Shown: positions 1-11,423 of the stretch, piece by piece
How the letters are laid out: each line of letters opens with the position of its first letter
How positions within the stretch are numbered: position 1 is the stretch's first letter
From: JAQUTK01 sp963677415
GTDB lineage: Bacteria; Bacteroidota; Bacteroidia; Bacteroidales; JAQUTK01
NCBI GenBank assembly: GCA_963677415.2
Contig: CAXXFJ010000048.1
Coordinates: 124,001 to 188,000 of the forward strand
Reading direction: 5' to 3'
DNA: 64,000 nucleotides
The notes under the pieces: generated by a model
Database searches by the model: none
The model's input: the letters and a program-made list of their open reading frames with translations, nothing else
Told to the model about the DNA's origin: nothing
Made by a program: the position numbers and the translations under genes

Positions 1-2290
<2,290 letters not shown>

Positions 2291-2340
2291 CAGCGCAGGC
2301 TGTATTTATTAGAATCAACTTACATCATGTCTCGATATTT

Positions 2341-2449
<109 letters not shown>

Positions 2450-2458
2450 TTTTTTTCC

Positions 2459-2500
2459 AGAGTCCCTTATGTAGTAATACGTAAGGGACTCTCTTTTTTT
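2459..2500 (+). terminator. Rho-independent terminator of the rRNA operon
   Basis: A perfect 11-bp stem (agagtccctta with taagggactct, 2459-2469 and 2482-2492) encloses a 12-base loop and is followed by a run of seven T. It sits 10 bases after the 5S gene. Confidence 0.93.
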
Positions 2501-2640
2501 GTGCAAAGGTGTGGATCTAAGAGCTATCACATCCATACTCAATGCGTATTTCTCATTGATTCTCCGTATCAGTAATAGAAAGTAGAAAGAAAATTAGTAA
2601 CTTGCGCCATATTTTTCATCAGTCATATAAAAACTATCTT

Positions 2641-4503
2641 ATGAAAGAATTATATTCAATTCTGAAACGCTTCGTTCCCCCCTACAAGAAATATCTGTTT
2701 CTGACATTTTTCTTCAATATCCTATCTGCCATATTGAACTTATTTGCTTTTGCTTTCATTATTCCCATTCTGGAAATACTTTTCAAAATGGAACAAAAGG
2801 TTTATGTGTATATCCCCTTAGATAATATTGAGTTTAGCTTCTCTAGTCTAAAACAGAGTATTGACTCCTATTCTGCAGCTTTTGTAAATAACTTTTACTT
2901 TTATATCATCGAATTTACTACTAAGTACGGAGGTGGGACTACTTTGCTGATTCTGGGGATTATTCTGGTTTTTATGACATTGTTGAAAACAAGTACTTAT
3001 TATTTTTCAACCTACTTTATGGTTCCGATTCGTACTGGGGTTGTTTGTGATATCCGCAATCAAATATACAATAAGATTATTAAACTACCTTTAGGCTTCT
3101 TCACCGAAGAGAAGAAAGGTGATATTATGGCTCGTATGAGTGGTGATGTTCAGGAAATTGAAAACTCTATTATGAGTTCTTTGGATATGCTCTTCAAAAA
3201 TCCTATTTTGATACTGATCTATCTGATTGCGATGATCGCTATTAGTTGGCAGCTGACTTTCTTTGTTGCAATTTTGTTACCCATTGCCGGATATCTGATG
3301 GGCATTATCGGTAAAAAACTGAAGGCTCATTCTTTGCTTGGTCAGGGACAGTGGTCTGAACTCCTTTCTCAGTTGGAAGAAACACTTGGTGGATTACGAG
3401 TTGTGAAAGCATTCAATGCGGAGAAGAAGATGTCCAACCGGTTCTTGAAAAAGAATGACACATTTCGAAGAACAGTCAACCGTATAAATCGTCGTCAATT
3501 GCTGGCGCATCCTCTTACTGAGTTTCTGGCTACAGTGATAGTTGTAGTCGTCCTTTGGTATGGTGGTTCTCTGATCCTCAGTAATCAGAGTTCGATTACT
3601 GCTTCCCTTTTTATCTATTATTTGCTGCTTTTTTACAGTATCATAAACCCCGCAAAGGATCTTTCCAGGGCGTCATATGCCATTCAAAAAGGATTTGCGT
3701 CTATGGATCGTGTAGATAAGATTCTTTTAGCGCAAGATCAGATTGTTGAGTCTGAACATCCTGTACCATTGACATCCTTTGAAAAAGAAATAGAGTTTCG
3801 CAATGTCTGGTTCAAGTATCAGAATGAGTGGGTTCTGAAAAATATCAACCTTATTATCCCAAAAGGAAAAACAGTGGCTCTTGTCGGGCAGTCTGGTTCA
3901 GGTAAATCGACTTTGGTTGATTTGATTCCTCGTTTTTATGATGTCTTTGAAGGAGAAATATTAGTAGACGGGATAAACATTAAGAATTTTCGCTTACGTG
4001 ATTTACGAGCTTTGATGGGAAATGTAAATCAGGATGCCATTCTCTTTAATGACTCATTCTATGGAAATATATCTTTTGGAGTAGATCAGACATCACTGGA
4101 TAAAGTGGAAGAAGCTGCACGTATTGCCAATGCGCAAGAGTTTATCGAAACGACAGAAGATAAGTATGAAAGTACGGTTGGAGATCGGGGTTGTAAGCTT
4201 TCCGGCGGACAGCGCCAACGAGTGAGTATTGCCCGTGCTATCCTTAAGAACCCACCGATATTGATTCTTGACGAAGCAACTTCTGCTTTGGATACGGAGT
4301 CCGAACGTATGGTTCAGGAGGCTCTTGAGAATCTGATGAAGAGCCGTACTACCATAGCTATTGCCCACCGTCTTTCTACTATCCGTAATGCCGATGAGAT
4401 TTGCGTGTTGCATGAAGGAGAGATTGTTGAGCGTGGCAAACATGATGAACTGATTGAGTTGAATGGTTATTACAAACATCTGAGTGATATGCAAACGTTT
4501 TAA
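2641..4503 (+). CDS. ABC exporter, fused permease-ATPase (MsbA/multidrug type)
   Basis: A 620-residue half-transporter with an N-terminal ABC_membrane domain (about six transmembrane helices, residues 15-330) and a C-terminal ATPase. Visible motifs are Walker A GQSGSGKST (about 416-424), signature LSGGQRQR (about 520), Walker B ILILDEATS (about 540) and the H-loop in IAHRLST (about 574). Such proteins work as homodimers in the inner membrane and export lipids, peptides or drugs. MsbA-like lipid A flipping is a possible role, given lpxK two genes downstream, but the sequence does not prove the substrate. The frame extends upstream to a TTG at 2602, but the ATG at 2641 gives a normal MsbA-type N-terminus. 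It begins an operon with sppA, 12 bases downstream. Confidence 0.93.
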   Translation: MKELYSILKRFVPPYKKYLFLTFFFNILSAILNLFAFAFIIPILEILFKMEQKVYVYIPLDNIEFSFSSLKQSIDSYSAAFVNNFYFYIIEFTTKYGGGTTLLILGIILVFMTLLKTSTYYFSTYFMVPIRTGVVCDIRNQIYNKIIKLPLGFFTEEKKGDIMARMSGDVQEIENSIMSSLDMLFKNPILILIYLIAMIAISWQLTFFVAILLPIAGYLMGIIGKKLKAHSLLGQGQWSELLSQLEETLGGLRVVKAFNAEKKMSNRFLKKNDTFRRTVNRINRRQLLAHPLTEFLATVIVVVVLWYGGSLILSNQSSITASLFIYYLLLFYSIINPAKDLSRASYAIQKGFASMDRVDKILLAQDQIVESEHPVPLTSFEKEIEFRNVWFKYQNEWVLKNINLIIPKGKTVALVGQSGSGKSTLVDLIPRFYDVFEGEILVDGINIKNFRLRDLRALMGNVNQDAILFNDSFYGNISFGVDQTSLDKVEEAARIANAQEFIETTEDKYESTVGDRGCKLSGGQRQRVSIARAILKNPPILILDEATSALDTESERMVQEALENLMKSRTTIAIAHRLSTIRNADEICVLHEGEIVERGKHDELIELNGYYKHLSDMQTF

Positions 4504-4515
4504 AAGAGATTTGAT

Positions 4516-6288
4516 ATGATACAGTTCCTGAAATACGTATTTGCCTCTTTTGTTGGGGTAATTTTGGCTGCTTTCTTTTGTTTCTTCCTATTGGTAGCTG
4601 CAATGGCTGGCATGCTCTCTGTTCTTTCGAGTGAAAACACAACAGTAACTTCTGTCAAACCAAACTCTACGCTCCGCCTTACTCTGGAAGGAATCGTTTC
4701 TGAACGAGTACAGGAAGACCCTTGGTCTGCTCTTTTTGATGAGATTAAGAAAATCAGCATTGAGGATATCCGATCAGCAATAAGTGCCGCGAAATCAGAT
4801 CCAAACATCAAGTCCATCTTTATCGAAGCAAAAGAAGTGGAGATGGCACCAGCCAGCGCCGAGGAAATCCGTCAGGCGCTGACTGACTTTAAAGAGAGTG
4901 GCAAACCGATCATCGTTTACGCAGGATCCTACACACAAAATGCTTATTACATTGCTTCTGTAGCAGATAGAGTGATTATAAATCCGCAGGGCATGCTCAA
5001 TCTGAAAGGTTTGGCATCAGAGCGCACTTTTTACAAAAACACCCTTGACAAGGTAGGTGTGGAGATGCAGATTTTCAAGGTAGGAAGCTACAAATCGGCA
5101 GTAGAACCATTTATGCAAACAAGCATGAGTGATGCAAGCAGAGAGCAAACGACTGAATACTTACAAGAGATATGGAACTTTCAGCTCTCAAATATCTCAA
5201 AATCCCGCTCTATTCCGGTCGATGCACTCAATACCTTGACGGATAAGATGCTGCTGTTCCAGTCACCGGAAAGTTATGTTACTTCTCATTTGGTGGATAC
5301 ACTTGCTTACGAATCTGATGTGCTTGATTTACTGAAAGCGCAGAATGGGTTGAAGAAGAATGAGAAACTTCCCATGATAAATGTAACAGATCTGGTCGCT
5401 TTGTCAACAAACCTTACCTCCTCTTCCTCCAACGAGATTGCCATATTGTATGCTACAGGAGACATTGTGAGTGATGCATATTCAGTAGGATCCGATGCTA
5501 TCGTGGAATCCGACCTGATTAGAGAGATACGGAAACTAAAGAATAACAACAAAGTAAAGGCTGTTGTGTTACGGGTAAACTCGCCCGGTGGAAGTGCTTA
5601 TTCAGCCGATCAGATATGGAAAGAGATGCGCGACTTAACTGCTGTAAAGCCTGTTGTTGTATCCATGGGTGACTATGCGGCATCCGGTGGATATTATATA
5701 TCAGTACCTACCTCCTATATTATTGCTCAGCCTACTACCATCACCGGATCGATAGGTATATTTGGCATGATACCCAATATCTCCGGTCTGACAGACAAAC
5801 TCGGTGTCACTTTTGATGTCGTCAAGACAAACCGGTTTGCCGATATGCCAACGATTACCCGTCCGATGAGTACGGAGGAGAAAGATATCATGCAAGTCTA
5901 TGTGGAAAGAGGGTATAAGACTTTCCTGAGTCGTTGTGCCTATGGACGTCACAAACTAAAACCGGAGGAGATAGAACGAATTGCCCAGGGGCGCGTGTGG
6001 AGTGGAGTCAAAGCATTGGAACTTGGTCTTGTAGACGAGCTTGGAGGATTGCAGACTGCAATAAACAAAGCATCCGAACTGGCAGCTATCACTGATTTTA
6101 AGACCGTCGGTTATCCCCGGAAGAAAGATTTCCTTTCTCGTTTAATGGAGTCAACCCAAACAAATCCTGAATTGGAACAACTGAGAGAAAATGAGATAGT
6201 CAAGCTTTTCCTCTCCTCTAAAAAGAATCGTTTTGCTGTCACTGAATATTTGCAAGCCCGACTACCTGAGCAGATTGTAATTCGTTAA
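4516..6288 (+). CDS. sppA: Signal peptide peptidase SppA, 67K type
   Basis: 590 residues with an N-terminal membrane anchor (about 5-32) and two tandem S49 peptidase domains, the arrangement of the long bacterial SppA. SppA degrades cleaved signal peptides in the inner membrane. The likely Ser-Lys dyad is split between the halves as in E. coli SppA: Lys193 in GSYKSAVEP and Ser390 in YAASGGYY. Length matches the 67K family. It lies between the ABC exporter and lpxK in one operon, with an 11-base gap to lpxK. Confidence 0.95.
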   Translation: MIQFLKYVFASFVGVILAAFFCFFLLVAAMAGMLSVLSSENTTVTSVKPNSTLRLTLEGIVSERVQEDPWSALFDEIKKISIEDIRSAISAAKSDPNIKSIFIEAKEVEMAPASAEEIRQALTDFKESGKPIIVYAGSYTQNAYYIASVADRVIINPQGMLNLKGLASERTFYKNTLDKVGVEMQIFKVGSYKSAVEPFMQTSMSDASREQTTEYLQEIWNFQLSNISKSRSIPVDALNTLTDKMLLFQSPESYVTSHLVDTLAYESDVLDLLKAQNGLKKNEKLPMINVTDLVALSTNLTSSSSNEIAILYATGDIVSDAYSVGSDAIVESDLIREIRKLKNNNKVKAVVLRVNSPGGSAYSADQIWKEMRDLTAVKPVVVSMGDYAASGGYYISVPTSYIIAQPTTITGSIGIFGMIPNISGLTDKLGVTFDVVKTNRFADMPTITRPMSTEEKDIMQVYVERGYKTFLSRCAYGRHKLKPEEIERIAQGRVWSGVKALELGLVDELGGLQTAINKASELAAITDFKTVGYPRKKDFLSRLMESTQTNPELEQLRENEIVKLFLSSKKNRFAVTEYLQARLPEQIVIR

Positions 6289-6299
6289 GTTCTTAAAGT

Positions 6300-7397
6300 A
6301 TGAATGTGATACATATTATCCGATGTATTCTTCTACCCTTCTCAGTTCTTTATGGATGGGTAATGCAAATCAGGAACTTCTTGTTTGACAAGCACCTGCT
6401 TCGCAGCCAATCCTTTTCTCTCCCGGTGATCAATATCGGAAATATCTCAGTGGGAGGAACCGGCAAAACTCCTCATACAGAATATCTCATCCGTCTTTTG
6501 CAGGAACAATATTCCGTCGCTGTACTAAGCAGAGGTTACCGCCGCAAAAGCAAAGGTTATATCCTTGCCGGAACAAATGTTACTGCCTCAATGATAGGGG
6601 ATGAACCTTTTCAGATGAAAAGGAAGTATCCATCCGTAACCTTGGCTGTGGACGAAAGGCGTACTCATGGCATCAAACAGTTGCTTTCAGCAGAGAATTC
6701 AAGTGGCCCGGAAGTGATCTTATTAGATGATGCTTATCAGCATCGCCAGGTAACACCCTCCTTAAATATCTTGCTCACCGATGTCCACTTTCCGCTGTAT
6801 GAAGACTATATGCTCCCTACCGGCAATCTTCGCGAACCGATAAGTGGCAAGAAACGTGCAGATATCATCATTGTGACAAAGTGCGAATCAAAGATGAGTC
6901 AAAGCGAACAAGAGACAATACGCAAAAAGCTATCCCTCTTACCTGGTCAATCTCTTTTCTTTACTACGATATGTTACAAGCATCTTCGTGCTGTATATGA
7001 GACTGAAGCGCATCAGCAAGTGATCGCCTTGAGCGAACTTCGTTACGATACCCGGATTTTGATGATTACCGGGATTGCTTCCCCAAAACCCATGCTTCAG
7101 GAATTGAAAAAATACGCATTACATACGAGTTCACTTGTTTTCCCTGATCATCACTTCTTTCGTGAAAAGGAGGTTTTGCATATTGCTCAGCTTTTTGAAC
7201 AAATAGAATCGGAAAATAAACTCATCATCATGACAGAGAAAGATGCGATGCGCTTTCGTGAAAGCCCTTTCGTAAGTGAGCTGATGCGTCCGTCTATTTA
7301 TTATCTGCCCATTGAGGTAGGTTTCCTTACCCATGGAGAATCTAAGTTTAACCAAATAGTATTGAATCATGTTGAATCTTATTCAGGAAGCCGCTGA
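6300..7397 (+). CDS. lpxK: Tetraacyldisaccharide 4'-kinase LpxK
   Basis: 365 residues. LpxK phosphorylates the 4' position of the lipid A disaccharide precursor with ATP at the inner membrane. The N-terminus carries a hydrophobic membrane-associating helix followed by the P-loop SVGGTGKTP (about residues 50-58). The motif DDAYQHR (about 141-147) is the conserved LpxK metal/substrate region. Length is usual for Bacteroidales. The last 29 bases overlap the start of the purine nucleoside phosphorylase gene in another frame, so translation of the two is probably linked. Confidence 0.95.
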   Translation: MNVIHIIRCILLPFSVLYGWVMQIRNFLFDKHLLRSQSFSLPVINIGNISVGGTGKTPHTEYLIRLLQEQYSVAVLSRGYRRKSKGYILAGTNVTASMIGDEPFQMKRKYPSVTLAVDERRTHGIKQLLSAENSSGPEVILLDDAYQHRQVTPSLNILLTDVHFPLYEDYMLPTGNLREPISGKKRADIIIVTKCESKMSQSEQETIRKKLSLLPGQSLFFTTICYKHLRAVYETEAHQQVIALSELRYDTRILMITGIASPKPMLQELKKYALHTSSLVFPDHHFFREKEVLHIAQLFEQIESENKLIIMTEKDAMRFRESPFVSELMRPSIYYLPIEVGFLTHGESKFNQIVLNHVESYSGSR

Positions 7398-8181
7398 CTT
7401 CATTCGTACCAGAATGTCCTTACAGCCTGAGATTGCGATCGTGCTCGGTTCCGGATTAGGCAACCTTGCCGCAGATGTGGATATCAAAGAGACGATACCC
7501 TATCAGGAGATCCCTCATTTCCCTGTTTCCACCGTGCAAGGTCATGAAGGCAAACTTCTTTGCGGACTTCTGGGCGGAAAACCTGTCTTGGTCATGTCGG
7601 GCCGGTTCCATTACTATGAAGGCTACTCCATGAAAGAGGTGACCTTTCCGATTCGGGTGATGCAACAACTGGGCATCCGCTTTCTTTTTCTTTCAAATGC
7701 GGCAGGCGGACTCAATCCCTCTTTCAAAATGGGAGATGTAATGCTCATTACTGATCATATCAATTATTTTCCTGAAAATCCTTTAAGGGGAAAGAATGAC
7801 CCTGCGCTAGGAGAACGTTTCCCCGATATGAGTGCAGCTTATGATAAGGAACTTCGTGCTATTGTGCTGCAGATCTCTACTGAAAAAGGAGTATCTTTGT
7901 GTCAGGGAGTATATCTGGGCACTTCCGGACCTTCTTACGAAACCCCTGCTGAGACACGTTTCTTCCGTACTATAGGAGCAGATGCTGTGGGAATGTCCAC
8001 CGTACCGGAAGTAATTGTAGCCCGGCATACCGGATTGATAGTTGTTGCATTCTCAGTCATTACGAACTGTAACAATCCAGACAATATGGTTCAGACTTCT
8101 CATTCAGAAGTGCAACGCGTAGCCCGTCAAGCCGAAACCGGATTGAAATCCATTATTTACGAATTAATTAAAAGACTCTGA
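7369..8181 (+). CDS. Purine-nucleoside phosphorylase (trimeric, PNP-I type)
   Basis: 270 residues. It cleaves inosine and guanosine with phosphate to the base and ribose-1-phosphate for purine salvage in the cytoplasm. Family motifs are the phosphate-binding GSGLGNLA near residue 27, the loop with VQGHEGKL (about 57-64), and GADAVGMSTVPE (about 204-215) at the purine site. The 270-residue length fits the trimeric class. The ATG at 7369 lies inside the lpxK 3' end (29-base overlap); no later start gives a complete N-terminus. thiL follows two bases after the stop. Confidence 0.95.
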   Translation: MLNLIQEAADFIRTRMSLQPEIAIVLGSGLGNLAADVDIKETIPYQEIPHFPVSTVQGHEGKLLCGLLGGKPVLVMSGRFHYYEGYSMKEVTFPIRVMQQLGIRFLFLSNAAGGLNPSFKMGDVMLITDHINYFPENPLRGKNDPALGERFPDMSAAYDKELRAIVLQISTEKGVSLCQGVYLGTSGPSYETPAETRFFRTIGADAVGMSTVPEVIVARHTGLIVVAFSVITNCNNPDNMVQTSHSEVQRVARQAETGLKSIIYELIKRL

Positions 8182-8183
8182 AT

Positions 8184-9221
8184 ATGTCCGAAACAAAACG
8201 AACTGAAATCTCGACCTTAGGGGAATTTGGTCTTATTGATCATCTTACAAAAACAATAGAATTAAAGAATAAAAGTTCGCTCAAGGGGGTAGGCGATGAT
8301 GCCGCGGTACTTGACTACTCTGACAAGAGAGTGCTTGTCACCACAGATTTGCTCTTGGAAGGCATCCACTTTGATCTGACATACGTGCCTTTGAAACATT
8401 TAGGTTATAAATCAGCAGTAGTCAATTTTTCTGATATTTATGCAATGAATGGTCAGCCGAAGCAGATCACCGTATCTCTGGGTATCTCCAAACGATTTTC
8501 AATAGAAGACCTGGATTTATTCTACGAAGGACTTCATATGGCTTGCGATAAGTATGGTGTGGATATTGTGGGAGGCGACACCTCTTCTTCCCTTACCGGT
8601 ATGACTATTAGTATTACCTGTATCGGAGAAGGAGAAGAAGGAAAGATTGTCTATCGCAACGGTGCCAAAGAAACCGATCTGATCTGTGTCACAGGTGACC
8701 TGGGTGCAGCATACATGGGACTTCAGTTGTTGGAACGAGAGAAACGCGTACTGGAAAATAACAAAGAGACACAGCCGGACTTTGCCGGAAAAGAATATAT
8801 CCTTGAACGTCAGCTGAAGCCCGAAGCTCAAAAGGCAATTATTGAGTTATTGGCTGAAAAAGGGATTGTGCCTACTTCCATGATGGATATCTCAGATGGA
8901 CTATCATCCGAGCTTCTTCATATCTGCGGTCAGAGTAAAGTAGGCTGTCGTATCTTCGAAGAGAAAATACCGGTTGACTTCCAGACATCAGTCATGGCAG
9001 AAGAGTTTAACATCAGTCCGCTTACCGCTGCATTAAATGGAGGCGAAGACTACGAATTGTTGTTAACTATCCCCTTGGCAAAGCATCAGGATACCCTCTC
9101 TATCCCGGGTATTCGTGAAATTGGCTACATCACCAAAGACTCTTTAGGGAGTTACATCGTCACTCAGAGCGGTCAGGAGCTCGCATTATCAGCCCAAGGA
9201 TGGAATTCTTTATCCGATTAG
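8184..9221 (+). CDS. thiL: Thiamine-monophosphate kinase
   Basis: 345 residues. ThiL phosphorylates thiamine monophosphate to the diphosphate cofactor. It has the AIRS/PurM fold, with GVGDDAAVLDY (about 36-46), LLLEGIHFD (about 57-65), the metal-binding VGGDTSSS (about 131-138), the C-terminal DISDGLSSEL and NGGEDYELLL. It is the last gene of the operon starting with the ABC exporter, 2 bases after the phosphorylase. No clear hairpin follows; the next gene is tRNA-Phe with its own promoter. Confidence 0.95.
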   Translation: MSETKRTEISTLGEFGLIDHLTKTIELKNKSSLKGVGDDAAVLDYSDKRVLVTTDLLLEGIHFDLTYVPLKHLGYKSAVVNFSDIYAMNGQPKQITVSLGISKRFSIEDLDLFYEGLHMACDKYGVDIVGGDTSSSLTGMTISITCIGEGEEGKIVYRNGAKETDLICVTGDLGAAYMGLQLLEREKRVLENNKETQPDFAGKEYILERQLKPEAQKAIIELLAEKGIVPTSMMDISDGLSSELLHICGQSKVGCRIFEEKIPVDFQTSVMAEEFNISPLTAALNGGEDYELLLTIPLAKHQDTLSIPGIREIGYITKDSLGSYIVTQSGQELALSAQGWNSLSD

Positions 9222-9240
9222 AGAAAAATTAATAGAAGTG

Positions 9241-9272
9241 TTTGGCAGATTTAAAAAACTATATTACCTTTG
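9241..9272 (+). promoter_or_regulatory. Bacteroides-type promoter for tRNA-Phe
   Basis: TTTG at 9241-9244 and TACCTTTG at 9265-9272 are 20 bases apart, matching the Bacteroides sigma-70 consensus (TTTG at -33, TAnnTTTG at -7). Transcription would begin just upstream of the tRNA at 9290. Confidence 0.75.
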
Positions 9273-9289
9273 CAGCACCAAAAACGGAA

Positions 9290-9362
9290 GGTGCCATAGC
9301 TCAGTTGGTAGAGCAAAGGACTGAAAATCCTTGTGTCCCCGGTTCGATTCCTGGTGGCACCA
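9290..9362 (+). tRNA. tRNA-Phe (GAA)
   Basis: A 73-base cloverleaf with acceptor arms GGTGCCA and TGGCACC, discriminator A, an anticodon loop with GAA, and T-loop GGTTCGATTCC. CCA is not encoded. A bidirectional hairpin follows at 9368-9404. Confidence 0.96.
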
Positions 9363-9367
9363 CTTCC

Positions 9368-9404
9368 AAAAGAAAGCAGTTATAGAAATATAGCTGCTTT
9401 CTTT
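9368..9404. terminator. Hairpin terminator after tRNA-Phe
   Basis: A stem of 16 bp with one G-T wobble (aaagaaagcag... with ...ctgctttcttt) begins 6 bases after the tRNA. T-rich on the right arm, so it can terminate the tRNA transcript. Confidence 0.75.
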
Positions 9405-9406
9405 GC

Positions 9407-9500
9407 TTGTGTGCCGTGCATGATTATTAACTCGGTGGTGTAAGTCCACTATGGGGGTATGTAGGATCAACTGCAAAACATGAGGATTTGTAGTTGATCC
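9407..9500 (+). other. Possible 5' remnant of a group II intron
   Basis: After the tRNA terminator a segment reads gtgtgccgtgcatga, then ggtggtgtaagtccactatggggg, then a 14-bp hairpin (ggatcaactgcaaa with tttgtagttgatcc, 9464-9500). The string ggtgNaagtcc preceded by a GTGYG-like start resembles the 5' domain of bacterial group II introns. No reverse transcriptase, domain V or domain VI is seen, so it would be a fragment only. This is pattern recognition and low in certainty. Confidence 0.25.
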
Positions 9501-9506
9501 ACAAAT

Positions 9507-9805
9507 ATGGTATTGAAATGGGAATCTGAGCAAATAAAATTGTATTCAAATAAGGCGGAGCAAATTTTTTTAGACGTCAACGATATGCCATACAGTATCT
9601 TTAAGGAGGTTCTCGGTGTAGATGGTGTAGGTAAATGATACTTTTTCACTGATCTTAAATTCTGAATTCGAAAAAACAACAGCCGAGGCAAAACCTCCCT
9701 TTCCTGAAGTATATGACTTTTTGTGTTATGCCTGAAGGTGCAAGCAAAGAAGTACCCGATGTCATATTTACCAACTTATATTTCCATAGAAAGCATCTTC
9801 AATAA
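9507..9805 (+). pseudogene. Degenerate coding remnant, frame broken twice
   Basis: Three abutting open stretches in successive frames look like one former gene: 9507-9638 (43 codons from ATG, ending ...GVDGVGK), 9637-9735 (reading DTFSLILNSEF... to LCYA) and 9728-9805 (MPEGASKEV... to HRKHLQ). Each starts where the previous stops, and each step is a shift of the same sense, as single-base insertions would give. About 100 residues in total. I do not recognise the family. It may instead be chance open frame; the amino-acid composition is what argues for coding. Confidence 0.35.
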
Positions 9806-10109
9806 AGAATAATTTATATTTTTGTTCGTTGTAATCACAGAGAATCACTTTGTTAATTGACAGTCATAAAGAATCAAAACGAACTCCTCTAATACAATAC
9901 TTCTCTTGTGATTTCTTATCCCGAATCCTGGTTAGTCATTGACGTTTGGAAGTATAAATCTAATAAAGTATTGAGCCATGAGAAGGTTTTTGTTGGTGAT
10001 TCTTTCCGTTGTATTTGTAAATTCTCTCTTTGGACAGTGTTCTTTGGGAGTTGATACAGTTCGGCTTAATGCCGCTTACCGCGAATTGGTTAAGGAACCT
10101 AATGTTCCG

Positions 10110-11423
10110 GGGTCTGTTCAATAAACTGTGTCAGTAAGTATAAAAATCATTATATTTACCGCATAAAGAGCATTATTATGAGCAATACAGAAGAATTTGA
10201 TTACAAAGAATTTGAGAAAGAAGCATTATTAAAATTGAAGCAAGGCGTTAACCTTGAAGGAGAGAACGGTATATTAGCCCCTCTTCTAAAACGTTTACTG
10301 GAAGCGGGTTTGCAAGGAGAGCTAGCCGGTCATTTGTCAGAACCACATCAAGCCAACAACCGTCGTAACGGATTAAGTTCAAAGAGAGTAAAGACTCATT
10401 ATGGAAGCATAGAGGTGTCCACTCCCAGAGACAGGAATGGAAGTTTTGAACCGGAACTGCTCCCTAAACGGCAAACAACTCTTGGCGAAGGACTGGATCG
10501 TAAAATTATTAATTTGTATGCCTTAGGAATGAGCTATACAGACATTTGTGATCATTTGAGCGAGATGTATCAATTAAACATGTCTCCAGCTACAATCACA
10601 GCTATAACAGACAAAATTGTTCCTGAGGTAGAACAGTGGCAAACCCGTTCCTTAGAAAGTGTATACCCCATTGTCTGGATGGATGCTATTCATTATAAAG
10701 TCCGGGAAGATAATGCCATAAAAAGCAAAGCAGTATATTGTTTGATAGGTCTAAATCGTGACGGGATTAAAGATTTATTGGGCATGTATATTGGCCAGGC
10801 TGAGAGTGCCCGTTTTTGGTTATCTGTTCTTAATGATATCCAGCGTCGTGGTGTTCAGGATATATTGCTAGCCAGTATTGATAATCTCAAAGGATTTGCT
10901 CAGGCTATCGAGGCTGTCTTCCCACAAACTAAGGTTCAGTTGTGCATTGTTCACCAAATAAGAAATTCACTAAAATATGTTGCCAGTAAAGACCGCAAAG
11001 CAGTTGTTGATTCCTTAAGAGAAATTTATCAGGCAAACGATAAAGAACAGGCAGAAAAGGCTTTAGCCAGATTTGATGAAAAATGGTCAAAGAAATATCC
11101 ATACATAATTAAATCATGGCTTGAAAACTGGGACAGGTTGTCTCAAATGTTTGAATTCCCTGATATGATAAGAAAGCTGGTTTACACAACCAATATCATT
11201 GAAAGTTTCAACAGTCAGCTTCGTAAAGTTACTAAGTCGAAACGTGTTTTTACGAATGATCAGGCACTTATCAAGTTACTTTATTTGGTGCAAATGAAAT
11301 TATTTGAGAACTTAAGACCAATTTTAGGGTGGAAGCAAATTATGGCACAATTTATTATTATATTTGAACAGAGATGGGATATCAATTAATCATACTTACT
11401 GACACAGTTTATTGAACAGACCC
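10110..11423 (+). mobile_element. IS256-family insertion sequence
   Basis: A complete 1314-bp element with perfect 32-bp terminal inverted repeats (10110-10141 and 11392-11423; outer bases gggtctgttc). It is flanked by an 8-base direct repeat atgttccg (10102-10109 and 11424-11431). A 9-base repeat with the boundary moved by one is also possible because of a G run. Perfect ends, an intact transposase and an intact target duplication indicate recent insertion. Confidence 0.93.
10178..11389 (+). CDS. IS256-family (Mutator-type) transposase
   Basis: 403 residues, usual for the family. It cuts and rejoins DNA at the terminal repeats of its own IS. Candidate DDE acids are Asp in VWMDAIHYK (about residue 168), Asp in LLASIDNLKGF (about 233) and Glu in TNIIESFNSQLRK (about 346); the Cys-His pair of the family lies in CIVHQIRNS between them. 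The second acid motif reads SIDNLKGF rather than the common DGxKGF. The stop is 2 bases before the right inverted repeat. Confidence 0.93.
   Translation: MSNTEEFDYKEFEKEALLKLKQGVNLEGENGILAPLLKRLLEAGLQGELAGHLSEPHQANNRRNGLSSKRVKTHYGSIEVSTPRDRNGSFEPELLPKRQTTLGEGLDRKIINLYALGMSYTDICDHLSEMYQLNMSPATITAITDKIVPEVEQWQTRSLESVYPIVWMDAIHYKVREDNAIKSKAVYCLIGLNRDGIKDLLGMYIGQAESARFWLSVLNDIQRRGVQDILLASIDNLKGFAQAIEAVFPQTKVQLCIVHQIRNSLKYVASKDRKAVVDSLREIYQANDKEQAEKALARFDEKWSKKYPYIIKSWLENWDRLSQMFEFPDMIRKLVYTTNIIESFNSQLRKVTKSKRVFTNDQALIKLLYLVQMKLFENLRPILGWKQIMAQFIIIFEQRWDIN

Noticed and set aside
2602..2640. TTG start extending the ABC exporter by 13 residues
   Set aside because: The extension reads poorly as a transporter N-terminus, and an ATG at 2641 gives a normal start. 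The same reasoning removed non-ATG extensions at 15962, 22543, 22675, 30236, 56359 and 60589.
9290..9362. tRNA-Phe as attachment site with a duplicated 3' end downstream
   Set aside because: I found no second copy of the tRNA 3' end in the window and no integrase gene.
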